This document shows positions 1-6,776 of a DNA stretch of 19,148 nucleotides, piece after piece (positions within the stretch are counted from its first letter, which is position 1; the number at the start of each line of letters is the position of its first letter). The DNA lies in the NCBI GenBank assembly GCA_003136615.1, contig PLFA01000080.1, forward strand, positions 480 through 19,627, written 5' to 3'. The notes beneath the pieces were generated by a model. It was given only the letters and a program-made list of their open reading frames with translations. It made no database searches and was not told the origin of the DNA. The DNA comes from Caulobacteraceae bacterium. Its GTDB lineage: Bacteria > Pseudomonadota > Alphaproteobacteria > Caulobacterales > Caulobacteraceae. A program made the position numbers and the translations under genes.

Positions 1-1
1 G

Positions 2-1360
2 ATCACCTTCCTCGACACCCCCGGCCACGCGGCGTTCAGCGCCATGCGCGCCCGCGGCGCCAATGTGACCGACATCGTGATCCTGGTGGTGGCTGCTGAC
101 GACGGAGTCATGCCTCAGACCATTGAGGCGATTCAGCACGCCAAGGCCGCCGAGGCGCCGATCATCGTGGCGATCAACAAGATCGATAAGCCGGGCGCCA
201 ATCCCACGCGCGTGATCAATGAGCTCCTGCAGCACGAAGTCGTCGCCGAGAGCGTGGGCGGCGAAACCCAGGTCATCGAGGTCTCCGCCCTGCAAAAGCT
301 CGGTCTCGACGATCTGATTGAGGCCATCCTTTTGCAGGCCGAGGTCCTGGATCTGCGCGCCAATCCTGATCGCACGGCCGAAGGCGTGGTCATAGAATCC
401 CAGATTGATCGCGGGCGCGGCGCCGTGGCCACTGTGCTGGTCAAGCGCGGCACACTCAAGCGGGGCGAGATCGTCGTGGCCGGGGCTAGCTATGGCCGGG
501 TTCGCGCCCTTCTCAATGAGCGCGACGAACAGGTCACGACAGCAGGCCCCTCAACGCCGGTGGAGATCCTGGGCCTCGACGGCGCCGCCGATCCGGGCGA
601 GCCCTTCGCCGTGGTGGAAGATGAGGCCCGGGCCCGGGAGCTCACCGATTATCGGATCCGCCTCAAGCGTGAGCGCAATCTCACCCCCGTTGGGGCTGGC
701 GGCAGCCTGGCCGAGATGATGGCCAAGCTCGCCGACAAGAAGGTCAGCGAACTGCCCCTTCTGGTAAAGGCCGACGTTCAGGGCTCCGCCGAGGCCATTG
801 TCGGCTCGCTCGACAAACTTGGCACCGACGAGGTCCGCGCCCGCATCATCCTCTCGGGAGCGGGAGGCATCAATGAGAGCGATGTCATGCTGGCCAAGGG
901 CGCCAACGCCCCGATCATCGGATTCAACGTTCGCGCCTCCAAACAGGCGAGGGCTCTGGCCGAGCATGAGGGCGTGGAGATCCGTTATTATGCGATCATC
1001 TATGACCTGATCGACGACATCAAAGGCGTCCTCTCCGGGCTGCTGGCGCCGATCCAGCGGGAAACCTTCCTGGGCGCCGCCGAAGTGCTCCAGGCCTTCG
1101 ATATCTCCAAAGTCGGCCGTATCGCCGGCTGCCGGGTGCGTGAGGGCGTGGTGCGACGCGGGGCGCGGGTCCGGATCATCCGCGACAATGTCGTCGTTCT
1201 GGAACTGGGCACCCTCAGGACCCTCAAGCGCTTCAAGGACGAGGTGGCCGAGGTCACGTCAGGCATGGAATGCGGCATGGAGTTCGCCGGCTTCCAGGAC
1301 ATCAAGCCTGGCGACTACATCGAGTGTTTCACCGTGGAAGAAGTGAAGCGCTCGCTTTAG
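2..1360 (+). CDS. infB: Translation initiation factor IF-2, C-terminal part (5' end outside window)
   Basis: IF-2 is the GTPase that positions initiator fMet-tRNA on the 30S subunit and promotes subunit joining. The reading frame is open from base 2, so about 452 C-terminal residues are present. The N-terminal region and the G1/G2 motifs lie outside the window. Visible motifs are G3 (DTPGH, partial residues 5-9), G4 (NKID, about 59-62) and a G5-like SALQKLGLDDL. They are followed by the beta-barrel domain II, the linker, domain III (LVKADVQGSAEAI) and the C-terminal fMet-tRNA-binding domain (GMECGMEF, then GDYIECF). The end of the protein is normal. It is convergent with the aminotransferase gene, with six bases between the two stops. 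Identification by family motifs is secure. Confidence 0.98.
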   Translation: MTFLDTPGHAAFSAMRARGANVTDIVILVVAADDGVMPQTIEAIQHAKAAEAPIIVAINKIDKPGANPTRVINELLQHEVVAESVGGETQVIEVSALQKLGLDDLIEAILLQAEVLDLRANPDRTAEGVVIESQIDRGRGAVATVLVKRGTLKRGEIVVAGASYGRVRALLNERDEQVTTAGPSTPVEILGLDGAADPGEPFAVVEDEARARELTDYRIRLKRERNLTPVGAGGSLAEMMAKLADKKVSELPLLVKADVQGSAEAIVGSLDKLGTDEVRARIILSGAGGINESDVMLAKGANAPIIGFNVRASKQARALAEHEGVEIRYYAIIYDLIDDIKGVLSGLLAPIQRETFLGAAEVLQAFDISKVGRIAGCRVREGVVRRGARVRIIRDNVVVLELGTLRTLKRFKDEVAEVTSGMECGMEFAGFQDIKPGDYIECFTVEEVKRSL

Positions 1361-1366
1361 GGCGGC

Positions 1367-2572
1367 CTACTTTACGGCGGCGACCTTGACCGACAAGTCC
1401 CGTGCCCGGGCTAGGCGGATAACACCCTGATTCAGCGTCTCGTCACGCTTGGCGAAGCAGAGGCGCAGGATGTTCGTCACCGGATCGCTTTCATAGAAGG
1501 CCGAGACGGGAATACCCGCCACGCCTGCCTCGCGCACCGCGCGGAAGGCGAAGGCGGTGTCGTCCTCCGCGACCCCCGAGGCTGTCAGATCGATATTCAG
1601 AAAATAGGTCCCCGCGCTGGGGAGAGTCACGAACCCCTCCCGGGCTAACCCTTCGGCCAGGCGGTCGCGGGAGGCGGCGAGACCGACGGGCATGGCGTCA
1701 AACCAGTCCTGGCTCTCATCGAGTCCGAAGGCGACGGCCGTCTGTAGATTGGGCGCAGTGGTGAAGGTGAGAAACTGGTGGGCTTTGGAGAGGGTCTCGG
1801 TAAGGGCCGGGGCGGCGGCCAGCCAGCCCACCTTCCAGCCGGTGAGGGCGAACATCTTACCCGCCGAGCCAATCTTCACGCAGCGCTCGCGCATACCCGG
1901 AAAGGCCATCAGCGGGCGGTGGACGGCGCCGTCGAACACCACCTGCTCCCAGACCTCGTCGCAAAGAGCCACCGCGTCGAAACGCACGCAGTACTCCGCC
2001 AGCAGGATGAGGTCGGCCTCGCTGAACACTGACCCGGTGGGATTGAGCGGATTGTTCAGAACGACCAGGCGCGTGCGAGCGCTAAACACGGCGTCCAGAT
2101 CCTCGCGCGTAAATCGCCAGTGGGGCGGCGCGAGGCGCGCCAGCTTCGCCACGCCTCCCGCGCGACGGACCATGGGGAGATATGAGTCATAAAGCGGCTG
2201 AAACAGCACCACCTCGTCGCCCGGCTCAATGAGGGAGAGAAAGGCGCAGGCCAGGGCCTCGGTGGCGCCCGAGGTGATGGTGATCTCTTGCGCTGGATCG
2301 AGGCTGAGACCCTGCCAGTGCTCATAGTGCCGCGCCACGGCCTCACGCAGGGCGGGAAGGCCCGGCATGGGGGGATACTGGTTGCTCTGGGTCAGGAGGG
2401 CCTCTGAGGCGGCCCGCAGGATCCTCTCCGGTCCTGGCTCATCCGGAAACCCTTGGCCGAGATTAATTGCCCCCATCTCCCGGGCGAGCCCAGACATGAC
2501 CGTAAAGATGGTCGTCGGCAAGGCGGAGTAGATCGTGTTGGCCATAAACCGGGTCTTTAGCGACCCGCGCAT
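1367..2572 (-). CDS. Class I/II PLP-dependent aminotransferase
   Basis: Fold-type I aminotransferase of about 390-401 aa, normal for the family. The PLP lysine is K239 in SAGKMFALTGWKVGW. NNPLNPTG (about 173-180) and D205 of CDEVWEQ are the cofactor-contacting motifs, and a C-terminal LRLCFAKRDE supplies the substrate carboxylate arginine. The overall pattern (INLGQGFPD near the N-terminus, YPPMPGLPALREAVA) resembles the methionine/kynurenine aminotransferase (YbdL-like) group, so broad amino-acid:2-oxoacid transamination in the cytosol is likely. The exact substrate cannot be read from sequence. Two in-frame ATGs exist, at 2572 and 2545 (MANTIYSALP). Neither has a strong ribosome site, and the second gives the usual family N-terminus. 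It follows typA on the same strand after 45 bases, so co-transcription is possible. Confidence 0.92.
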   Translation of the reverse strand: MRGSLKTRFMANTIYSALPTTIFTVMSGLAREMGAINLGQGFPDEPGPERILRAASEALLTQSNQYPPMPGLPALREAVARHYEHWQGLSLDPAQEITITSGATEALACAFLSLIEPGDEVVLFQPLYDSYLPMVRRAGGVAKLARLAPPHWRFTREDLDAVFSARTRLVVLNNPLNPTGSVFSEADLILLAEYCVRFDAVALCDEVWEQVVFDGAVHRPLMAFPGMRERCVKIGSAGKMFALTGWKVGWLAAAPALTETLSKAHQFLTFTTAPNLQTAVAFGLDESQDWFDAMPVGLAASRDRLAEGLAREGFVTLPSAGTYFLNIDLTASGVAEDDTAFAFRAVREAGVAGIPVSAFYESDPVTNILRLCFAKRDETLNQGVIRLARARDLSVKVAAVK

Positions 2573-2596
2573 TCACCGACAAATCGAGCGACAATC

Positions 2597-2612
2597 GGCG
2601 CGTCAACGCGCC
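2597..2612 (-). terminator. Small GC hairpin between typA and the aminotransferase gene
   Basis: A perfect 6-bp inverted repeat, GGCGCG/CGCGCC with a four-base loop, lies just after the typA stop codon. No T-run follows it on the minus strand. It may cause partial termination or stabilise the 3' end of typA mRNA. It is not a convincing intrinsic terminator. Confidence 0.3.
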
Positions 2613-2617
2613 ATGTC

Positions 2618-4453
2618 TCAGGCGTCTTCGCGGACCCGGCGTTTGCGGAAGGTGGGGTTGAGGACCAGTTTGCGAAGGCGAATGGCCTTGGGCGTCACTT
2701 CCACCAGTTCGTCGGCCTCGATATAGGCAATGGCCTGCTCCAGGGTCATGCGTTTGGGCGGGGTGAGGCGGATCGCCTCGTCCTTGCCGGAAGCCCGCAC
2801 ATTGGTCAGCTGCTTGGCCTTGAGCGGATTGACGTCCAGATCATCGGGCTTGGCGTTCTCGCCAATGATCATGCCTTGATAGGTCTTTTCCCCGGCGCCC
2901 ACGAACATGGTGCCGCGGTCCTCGAGGTTCCAAAGGGCGTAGGCGGCGGTCTCGCCGTCGGAGTTGGAGATCAGCACGCCGTTGCGGCGGCCTTCGATGG
3001 CGCCCTTATAGGGTTCATAGTGCGAGAAGACGCGGTTCAGAACGCCCGAGCCCCGGGTGTCCGTGAGGAACTCGCCCTGATAGCCGATCAGGGCCCTGGA
3101 GGGCGCCATAAGCGCAATTCGGGTTTTGCCCGTCCCGGAGGGTCCCATATCCTTCAGCTCGGCCTTGCGGGCCGAAAGCTTCTCGATCACGACGCCGCTA
3201 TAATCTTCGTCCACATCGATGGTCACTTCCTCGATGGGCTCCAGGCGCTGGCCGGTATCAGGATCGGTTCTGAAGACGACGCGCGGGCGGCTGATGGAGA
3301 CTTCGAAGCCCTCCCGGCGCATGGATTCGATCAGCACGCCTAGCTGTAGCTCGCCGCGGCCGGCCACCTCATAGGCGTCTTTCTCCGCGGTCTCGGCGAC
3401 CTTTACGGCCACATTGGCCTCGGCCTCGCGCAACAGCCGATCGCGGATCACCCGGCTCTGCACCTTGTCGCCGTCGCGCCCGGCGAGCGGGCTATCATTG
3501 ACCGACACTGTGATGGCGATGGTGGGCGGATCGATGGGCTGGGCGGGGAGGGCGCCCTCGGCGTCCATGGCTCCCAGGGTGTCTGCCACGGTCGCCTTGG
3601 TCAGGCCCGCAATGGCCACGATGTCGCCGGCCAGAGCTTCCTCGATGGGCTGGCGCTTCAGACCCCGGAAGGCCAGGAGCTTGCTCACCCGGCCGCGCTC
3701 GATCTCCACGCCTTCGCGGGAGAGGGCGCGGATCGCCATGCCCGGCGTGAACCGTCCCGATTCCACGCGGCCCGTGAGCAGGCGGCCCAGAAAGGGATCC
3801 GATTCGATCAGCACGGCCAGGAGCTGAGCCGGCTTGTCCAAATGCGCCTCGGCAGCCGGGGCCGGCACATGCTCGACGATCTTGTCGAACAGCGGCCCCA
3901 GATCCTTTTGCTCGTCCTTCAGGTCCACCACCGCCCATCCCTGTTTGCCGCTGGCATAGAGGTGGGGAAAATCCAGTTGCTCATCGGTCGCGCCCATGGC
4001 GGCGAAGAGGTCGAAGGCCTCGCCCAAGACGTTGTCGGGATCGGCATTGGCCCGGTCGACCTTATTGAGCACCACGATCGGACGCAGGCCGAGCTTCAGG
4101 GCCTTGCCGAGCACGAACTTGGTCTGGGGCATGACGCCCTCTTCGGCGTCCACCAGCAGCAGGCAGCCGTCCACCATGCCCAGGATCCGCTCCACCTCGC
4201 CGCCGAAGTCCGCGTGGCCAGGGGTGTCGATGATATTGATTCGCGTCTCGCCCGCCGCGCCGTCCCACAGGACCGAGGTGGCCTTGGCCAGGATGGTGAT
4301 CCCGCGCTCGCGCTCCTGGTCGTTTGAGTCCATGGCCCGCTCGGCATGGGCCTCATTGGCCCGGAAGACGCCAGACTGGGCGAGCATCTGATCCACCAGC
4401 GTGGTCTTGCCGTGATCGACGTGAGCAATGATGGCGATGTTTCGCAGAGACAT
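2618..4453 (-). CDS. typA: Ribosome-associated GTPase TypA/BipA
   Basis: Translational GTPase related to EF-G/LepA that binds the ribosome and supports 50S assembly and growth under cold and other stress. At 611 aa it has the family's usual length. Motifs are G1 AHVDHGKT (10-17), switch I RERGITI (about 48-54), G3 DTPGHADF (76-83), G4 NKVD (130-133) and G5 SGK (168-170). The EF-Tu-like domain II, the EF-G-like domains III and V (including YQGEFLTDTRGSGVLNRVF) and the TypA-specific C-terminal domain (PLKAKQLTNVRASGKDE) follow. The start ATG is the family start (MSLRNIAIIAHVDHGKTT), although no clear Shine-Dalgarno precedes it. It is probably transcribed with the aminotransferase gene downstream. 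Confidence 0.98.
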   Translation of the reverse strand: MSLRNIAIIAHVDHGKTTLVDQMLAQSGVFRANEAHAERAMDSNDQERERGITILAKATSVLWDGAAGETRINIIDTPGHADFGGEVERILGMVDGCLLLVDAEEGVMPQTKFVLGKALKLGLRPIVVLNKVDRANADPDNVLGEAFDLFAAMGATDEQLDFPHLYASGKQGWAVVDLKDEQKDLGPLFDKIVEHVPAPAAEAHLDKPAQLLAVLIESDPFLGRLLTGRVESGRFTPGMAIRALSREGVEIERGRVSKLLAFRGLKRQPIEEALAGDIVAIAGLTKATVADTLGAMDAEGALPAQPIDPPTIAITVSVNDSPLAGRDGDKVQSRVIRDRLLREAEANVAVKVAETAEKDAYEVAGRGELQLGVLIESMRREGFEVSISRPRVVFRTDPDTGQRLEPIEEVTIDVDEDYSGVVIEKLSARKAELKDMGPSGTGKTRIALMAPSRALIGYQGEFLTDTRGSGVLNRVFSHYEPYKGAIEGRRNGVLISNSDGETAAYALWNLEDRGTMFVGAGEKTYQGMIIGENAKPDDLDVNPLKAKQLTNVRASGKDEAIRLTPPKRMTLEQAIAYIEADELVEVTPKAIRLRKLVLNPTFRKRRVREDA

Positions 4454-4473
4454 GGTCAGTTAAGTGTCCGGGG

Positions 4474-4490
4474 ACCGGGATGTGCCCGGT
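4474..4490 (-). other. Small hairpin in the typA 5' leader
   Basis: ACCGGG and CCCGGT with a five-base loop (4474-4490) lie 21 bases upstream of the typA ATG. It would form a 6-bp hairpin in the leader. TypA is linked to cold and stress responses, so structure here could matter, but the element is short and could be chance in GC-rich DNA. Confidence 0.2.
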
Positions 4491-4699
4491 GAGGAAGGCA
4501 GTCTGCCTATAGGGGATCGACGGGATCGAAGCCATACCGACGCCGCCGCCGCGACAGCTCTTAGCGCATCTGGGCCTTGGAGGGAATAGTTGCGGCGCAC
4601 CATGGAGGGCCGTGATCAGGGATCAAACCTATCCATTTGATTTTAAAGAATATTGGACGCATCCCGAAAACTATTTCGTCCTGGCGTTTATTTTTTCCC

Positions 4700-4728
4700 T
4701 TGCCAGATTGTGCGGTGCACCCTAAAAC
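4700..4728 (+). promoter_or_regulatory. Candidate sigma70 promoter of an intergenic small RNA
   Basis: TTGCCA (4700-4705) is separated by exactly 17 bases from TAAAAC (4723-4728). The latter fits the alphaproteobacterial -10 form TANAWC. No protein gene lies downstream on this strand before the strong terminator at 4788-4824. The predicted start is near 4735. Confidence 0.5.
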
Positions 4729-4734
4729 CAAATT

Positions 4735-4824
4735 CGACGCGTCTCTGACGCATCTGCCCTTCCTGGGCGTTTCCTCCCTAATGAACTGGCCGTGCGCCTG
4801 CAAAAGGCGCGCGGCCTTTTTTTT
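4735..4824 (+). ncRNA. Candidate small regulatory RNA of about 90 nt
   Basis: The 456-base gap between typA (-) and the N-formylglutamate amidohydrolase gene (-) has no believable protein gene. On the plus strand it has a promoter-like element (4700-4728) and a very strong intrinsic terminator (4788-4824). Both nearest protein genes point the other way and the nearest plus-strand gene upstream, infB, ends at 1360, so the terminator has no coding transcript to end. The predicted RNA has a weak 5' stem-loop (GCCC/GGGC, 4756-4768), then a stretch expected to be unpaired containing UUCCUCCCUAAUG (4771-4783), then the terminator stem. An exposed CCUCCC could pair with Shine-Dalgarno sequences, as in several alphaproteobacterial trans-acting sRNAs. 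The family was not recognised and expression is inferred. Confidence 0.55.
4788..4824 (+). terminator. Strong Rho-independent terminator
   Basis: A 12-bp stem pairs 4788-4799 with 4805-4816, with one G-U wobble and the five-base loop GCAAA. It is followed directly by eight T (4817-4824). It acts on the plus strand only. On the minus strand only four A would precede the stem. Its position defines the 3' end of the proposed small RNA. Confidence 0.85.
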
Positions 4825-4909
4825 CGCCGCCGACGTTCCTGATACAAAAACGAGCGGATTCACGAGAGGCCCGTGGCCTCGCGACACATTTAAGCGTCAA
4901 ACGGACCTG

Positions 4910-5806
4910 TCACAGGCGTGACCAAGGCGTCGCGCCCAGGCGCGCAATGAGCCGTCCCAGGTCAGCTTTCAGCCTTGCGAACAAAGGCGTTGGCTTAAGC
5001 GTGGATTCATCCAGATACAGCGCCCGGCTCACCTCGATCTGTAAGGCGTGCACCTTGGCCGCCGGCTTGCCGTAGTGCTCGGTGGTGTAGCCGCCCGCAT
5101 AGGGACTGTTGCGCGCCACCCGATAGCCCAGGGCCTTCAGCTCGCTCTCGACCCGGCGCGAGATCGCCGGCGCGGCCGCCGCCCCGAATCGGTCGCCCAA
5201 TACCAGATCGCATCCGGCGCCGGCGCCCTGGGCCGTCGCCGCCGCCGGCATCGAATGCCAGTCGATGAGCACCGCCAGGCCATGCGCCTCCACGCTTTCC
5301 CTCACCAACCCCGCCAAGACCTCGTGATAGGGCTCATGGACCTCCTCCACCCGGCGCGCGGCTTCGGCAAAGGTAAGCTTGCGGCGATAGATCTCCTGCC
5401 CCTCGCCAACGATGCGCGCGATCGCCCCGAGTCCCGCGGAAATCCGGGCCGAGCGACCCTGGGCGTAGGCGGGAAGCTCATCTTCGAACATGGCGGGATC
5501 GAGCTCCCAGGGCTCGCGATTGACGTCGATCCAGGCCCGGGCGAACCGCGCCGCCAGAACCGTGATCCCGTGATCCGGAGCCGGGGCGATCAGATCGTCC
5601 ACATAGGCGTCCTCCGAGCGCCGGATCGCGGCCGCGTCCAGGTTGGAGGCGGCCAAGAGGCTCGGGGGATAGATTCGGCCCGAGTGGGGCGAGGCGAAGA
5701 TCAGGGGTGTTGCGGGCGCGTCCTCGGCCGGCCGGCGGAGGCGAAAGGGCGCCGGCGGCGCGTCGGATACGGCATGGGTCCAGGCCGTGGGGTCTTGCGC
5801 CTGCAT
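4910..5806 (-). CDS. N-formylglutamate amidohydrolase family protein
   Basis: Member of the metal-dependent FGase family (Pfam PF05013), which hydrolyses N-formyl-L-glutamate or related N-acyl amino acids to the free amino acid and formate. It is 298 aa, normal length. Family motifs are PHSG (40-43), DVNR (94-97), the metal-site stretch DWHSMP (182-187), GD (204-205), YTTEHYG (240-246) and QIEVSR (256-261). No other histidine-utilisation gene is nearby, so the hutG role is possible but not supported by context. There is no Shine-Dalgarno before the ATG at 5806, and the best promoter places the transcript start within about two bases of it, which suggests leaderless translation. No strong terminator was seen after the stop. 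Confidence 0.9.
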   Translation of the reverse strand: MQAQDPTAWTHAVSDAPPAPFRLRRPAEDAPATPLIFASPHSGRIYPPSLLAASNLDAAAIRRSEDAYVDDLIAPAPDHGITVLAARFARAWIDVNREPWELDPAMFEDELPAYAQGRSARISAGLGAIARIVGEGQEIYRRKLTFAEAARRVEEVHEPYHEVLAGLVRESVEAHGLAVLIDWHSMPAAATAQGAGAGCDLVLGDRFGAAAAPAISRRVESELKALGYRVARNSPYAGGYTTEHYGKPAAKVHALQIEVSRALYLDESTLKPTPLFARLKADLGRLIARLGATPWSRL

Positions 5807-5814
5807 GAGGTGTC

Positions 5815-5843
5815 CATATTGGCTAAGGTCCGCCCACGGTCAA
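5815..5843 (-). promoter_or_regulatory. Candidate promoter of the N-formylglutamate amidohydrolase gene
   Basis: Read on the minus strand, TTGACC (5843-5838) and AATATG (5820-5815) are 17 bases apart. Transcription would start near 5808, almost on the ATG at 5806. That fits the absence of a ribosome-binding site. Confidence 0.5.
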
Positions 5844-5893
5844 ACGCCGGAGGCGCCTTGCCGGCGCCAAATCGTGACGGGCGCCCATCAAGG

Positions 5894-5922
5894 TTGCGGC
5901 TCCCGCGCCGCGCGACTATAGG
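5894..5922 (+). promoter_or_regulatory. Promoter of tRNA-Val
   Basis: TTGCGG (5894-5899), a 17-base spacer and TATAGG (5917-5922) lie about 35 bases before the mature tRNA. This would give a precursor leader of roughly 29 nt. Element match and spacing are both good. Confidence 0.6.
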
Positions 5923-5957
5923 AACGCCCTTCCCAGGTCGGGCCGCTTCGGCCCCAC

Positions 5958-6032
5958 GGACGCGTAGCTCAGCGGGAGAGCACTACGTTGACATCGTAGG
6001 GGTCGCTGGTTCGATCCCAGCCGCGTCCACCA
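5958..6032 (+). tRNA. tRNA-Val (anticodon GAC)
   Basis: A complete 75-nt cloverleaf is present. The acceptor stem GGACGCG/CGCGTCC pairs 5958-5964 with 6022-6028. The D-arm contains GCTC...GAGC. The anticodon stem CTACG/CGTAG (5983-5987, 5995-5999) carries the loop TTGACAT, so the anticodon GAC is at 5990-5992. The T-arm GCTGG/CCAGC has the loop TTCGATC. The discriminator is A and CCA is encoded at 6030-6032. It reads valine codons GUC/GUU. It stands alone rather than in an rRNA operon, with its own promoter at 5894-5922. Confidence 0.97.
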
Positions 6033-6052
6033 TCTTACGTCCCTCCCCGGCG

Positions 6053-6179
6053 TCAGTTTCCCCACGCCCCCTGCTGCAGAACGACCCGATATCCGTCAGG
6101 GTTGGCCGTCGCGATAGAAGACGATGAGCGCTTCGAGATCATCACTTGGGCGCGCCACGCGCAGGATAGGGACGTTCAT
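6053..6179 (-). pseudogene. VOC (glyoxalase/YycE-like) family gene remnant with internal deletion
   Basis: On the minus strand an ATG at 6179, with an AGAAGG ribosome site about 8 bases upstream, opens a frame that reads ILRVARPSDDLEAL...FYRDG and stops at 6096. This is the typical N-terminus of YycE-like VOC proteins. Overlapping it in a second frame, 6106-6053 reads PDGYRVVLQQGAWGN followed by a stop, which is the typical C-terminus of the same family (consensus DPDGYRVVLQ). A complete protein would be roughly 125-140 aa. Here only about 25 N-terminal and 17 C-terminal residues remain, joined out of frame, so some 80-100 central residues with the metal and substrate sites are lost. The total of 127 nt is not a multiple of three. 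It is best read as a dead gene produced by one internal deletion. Confidence 0.75.
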
Positions 6180-6207
6180 CAGTCAAACCTTCTGTGCCCA
6201 AGTGATG
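6140..6207. repeat. 12-bp perfect inverted repeat around the VOC remnant start
   Basis: CATCACTTGGGC (6140-6151) and its exact reverse complement (6196-6207) are 44 bases apart. The stem can be lengthened slightly with G-U pairs inwards. On the minus strand the loop would contain the remnant's ribosome site and ATG. On the plus strand the second arm is followed by TTTT, so it could also slow transcription coming from the tRNA. Confidence 0.6.
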
Positions 6208-6251
6208 TTTTCCCCCCGGCGAGAAGAGATGCTAGCGTTTGTCAGGGGCGC

Positions 6252-6773
6252 ATGATGAGATCGCGGAGCATGGGCGTGCGGGTGTGTCAGCCTCGGGGAA
6301 TTTATGGGCGAGATGGCGTGAGGGCCAGCCTGACCGGGAGCCTCCTTTTGATCGGCCTTTTTGCTCTAGCGGCGCCGGCGCAAGCGTCTCTCGGGGCGTC
6401 GCGGGCTACGGTGGAAGCCGACCGCGCGCATTTGGCGGCATCGCGTACGTCGCGGGCCGTCAGCCTTTATGCGGTGGATATGATGGCCTTGGCGAACGGC
6501 GGCACGGTCAAGGAATACAGCCGTTCCGACGGGACCGTGTTCGCGGTGACCTGGATGGGGCCCGGGCGCCCAGACTTGCGTCAGCTTTTGGGATCGCACT
6601 TTTCCGCGCTTCAGACCGACAATGTTCGTAAGGGGCCCCGCACGCGACGGCCTCTGTCGGTCAACCGCACGGATTTCGTGGTCCAGAGCGGGGGCCACTC
6701 CGGCGCCTTCTGGGGCGTGGCGATTCTGCCTGGCGTGGCGCCCGCCGGCTTCTCCGCCGCGGATGTGAAATAG
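6252..6773 (+). CDS. DUF2844 family secreted protein
   Basis: A 173-aa protein with an N-terminal export signal: a hydrophobic stretch at about 27-42 ending APAQA, with probable cleavage after residue 45. The mature part carries DUF2844 features: SLGASRATVEADRAHL, GGTVKEYSRSDGTVFAVTW (83-101), then GPGRPDLRQLLGSHF. The function of the family is unknown and it probably acts in the periplasm. AGGGG (6244-6248) supports the ATG at 6252 or 6255. GTG 6318 would give a more standard signal peptide (MRASLTGSLLL) and is a real alternative. The open frame extends upstream to 6102, but that extension is antisense to the VOC remnant and is not coding. The stop is three bases before the DUF3443 gene, so the two genes form an operon. 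This pairing is also known in other proteobacteria such as Burkholderia. Confidence 0.82.
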   Translation: MMRSRSMGVRVCQPRGIYGRDGVRASLTGSLLLIGLFALAAPAQASLGASRATVEADRAHLAASRTSRAVSLYAVDMMALANGGTVKEYSRSDGTVFAVTWMGPGRPDLRQLLGSHFSALQTDNVRKGPRTRRPLSVNRTDFVVQSGGHSGAFWGVAILPGVAPAGFSAADVK

Positions 6774-6776
6774 ACC

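Noticed and set aside
4561..4921. Two overlapping open frames on opposite strands in the typA-amidohydrolase gap (108 and 94 codons).
   Set aside because: Neither has a recognisable domain or a fitting ribosome site, and the plus-strand frame runs through the strong terminator. Base composition here is lower in GC than in the real genes. The small-RNA reading fits better.
5048..6127. A 359-codon plus-strand frame across the amidohydrolase gene and tRNA-Val.
   Set aside because: It is antisense to a clear enzyme gene and reads straight through the tRNA.
6102..6251. A longer N-terminus for the DUF2844 protein, starting at 6102.
   Set aside because: It would bury the signal peptide more than 70 residues in. 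The stretch is the antisense of the VOC remnant, and a ribosome site exists just before 6252.
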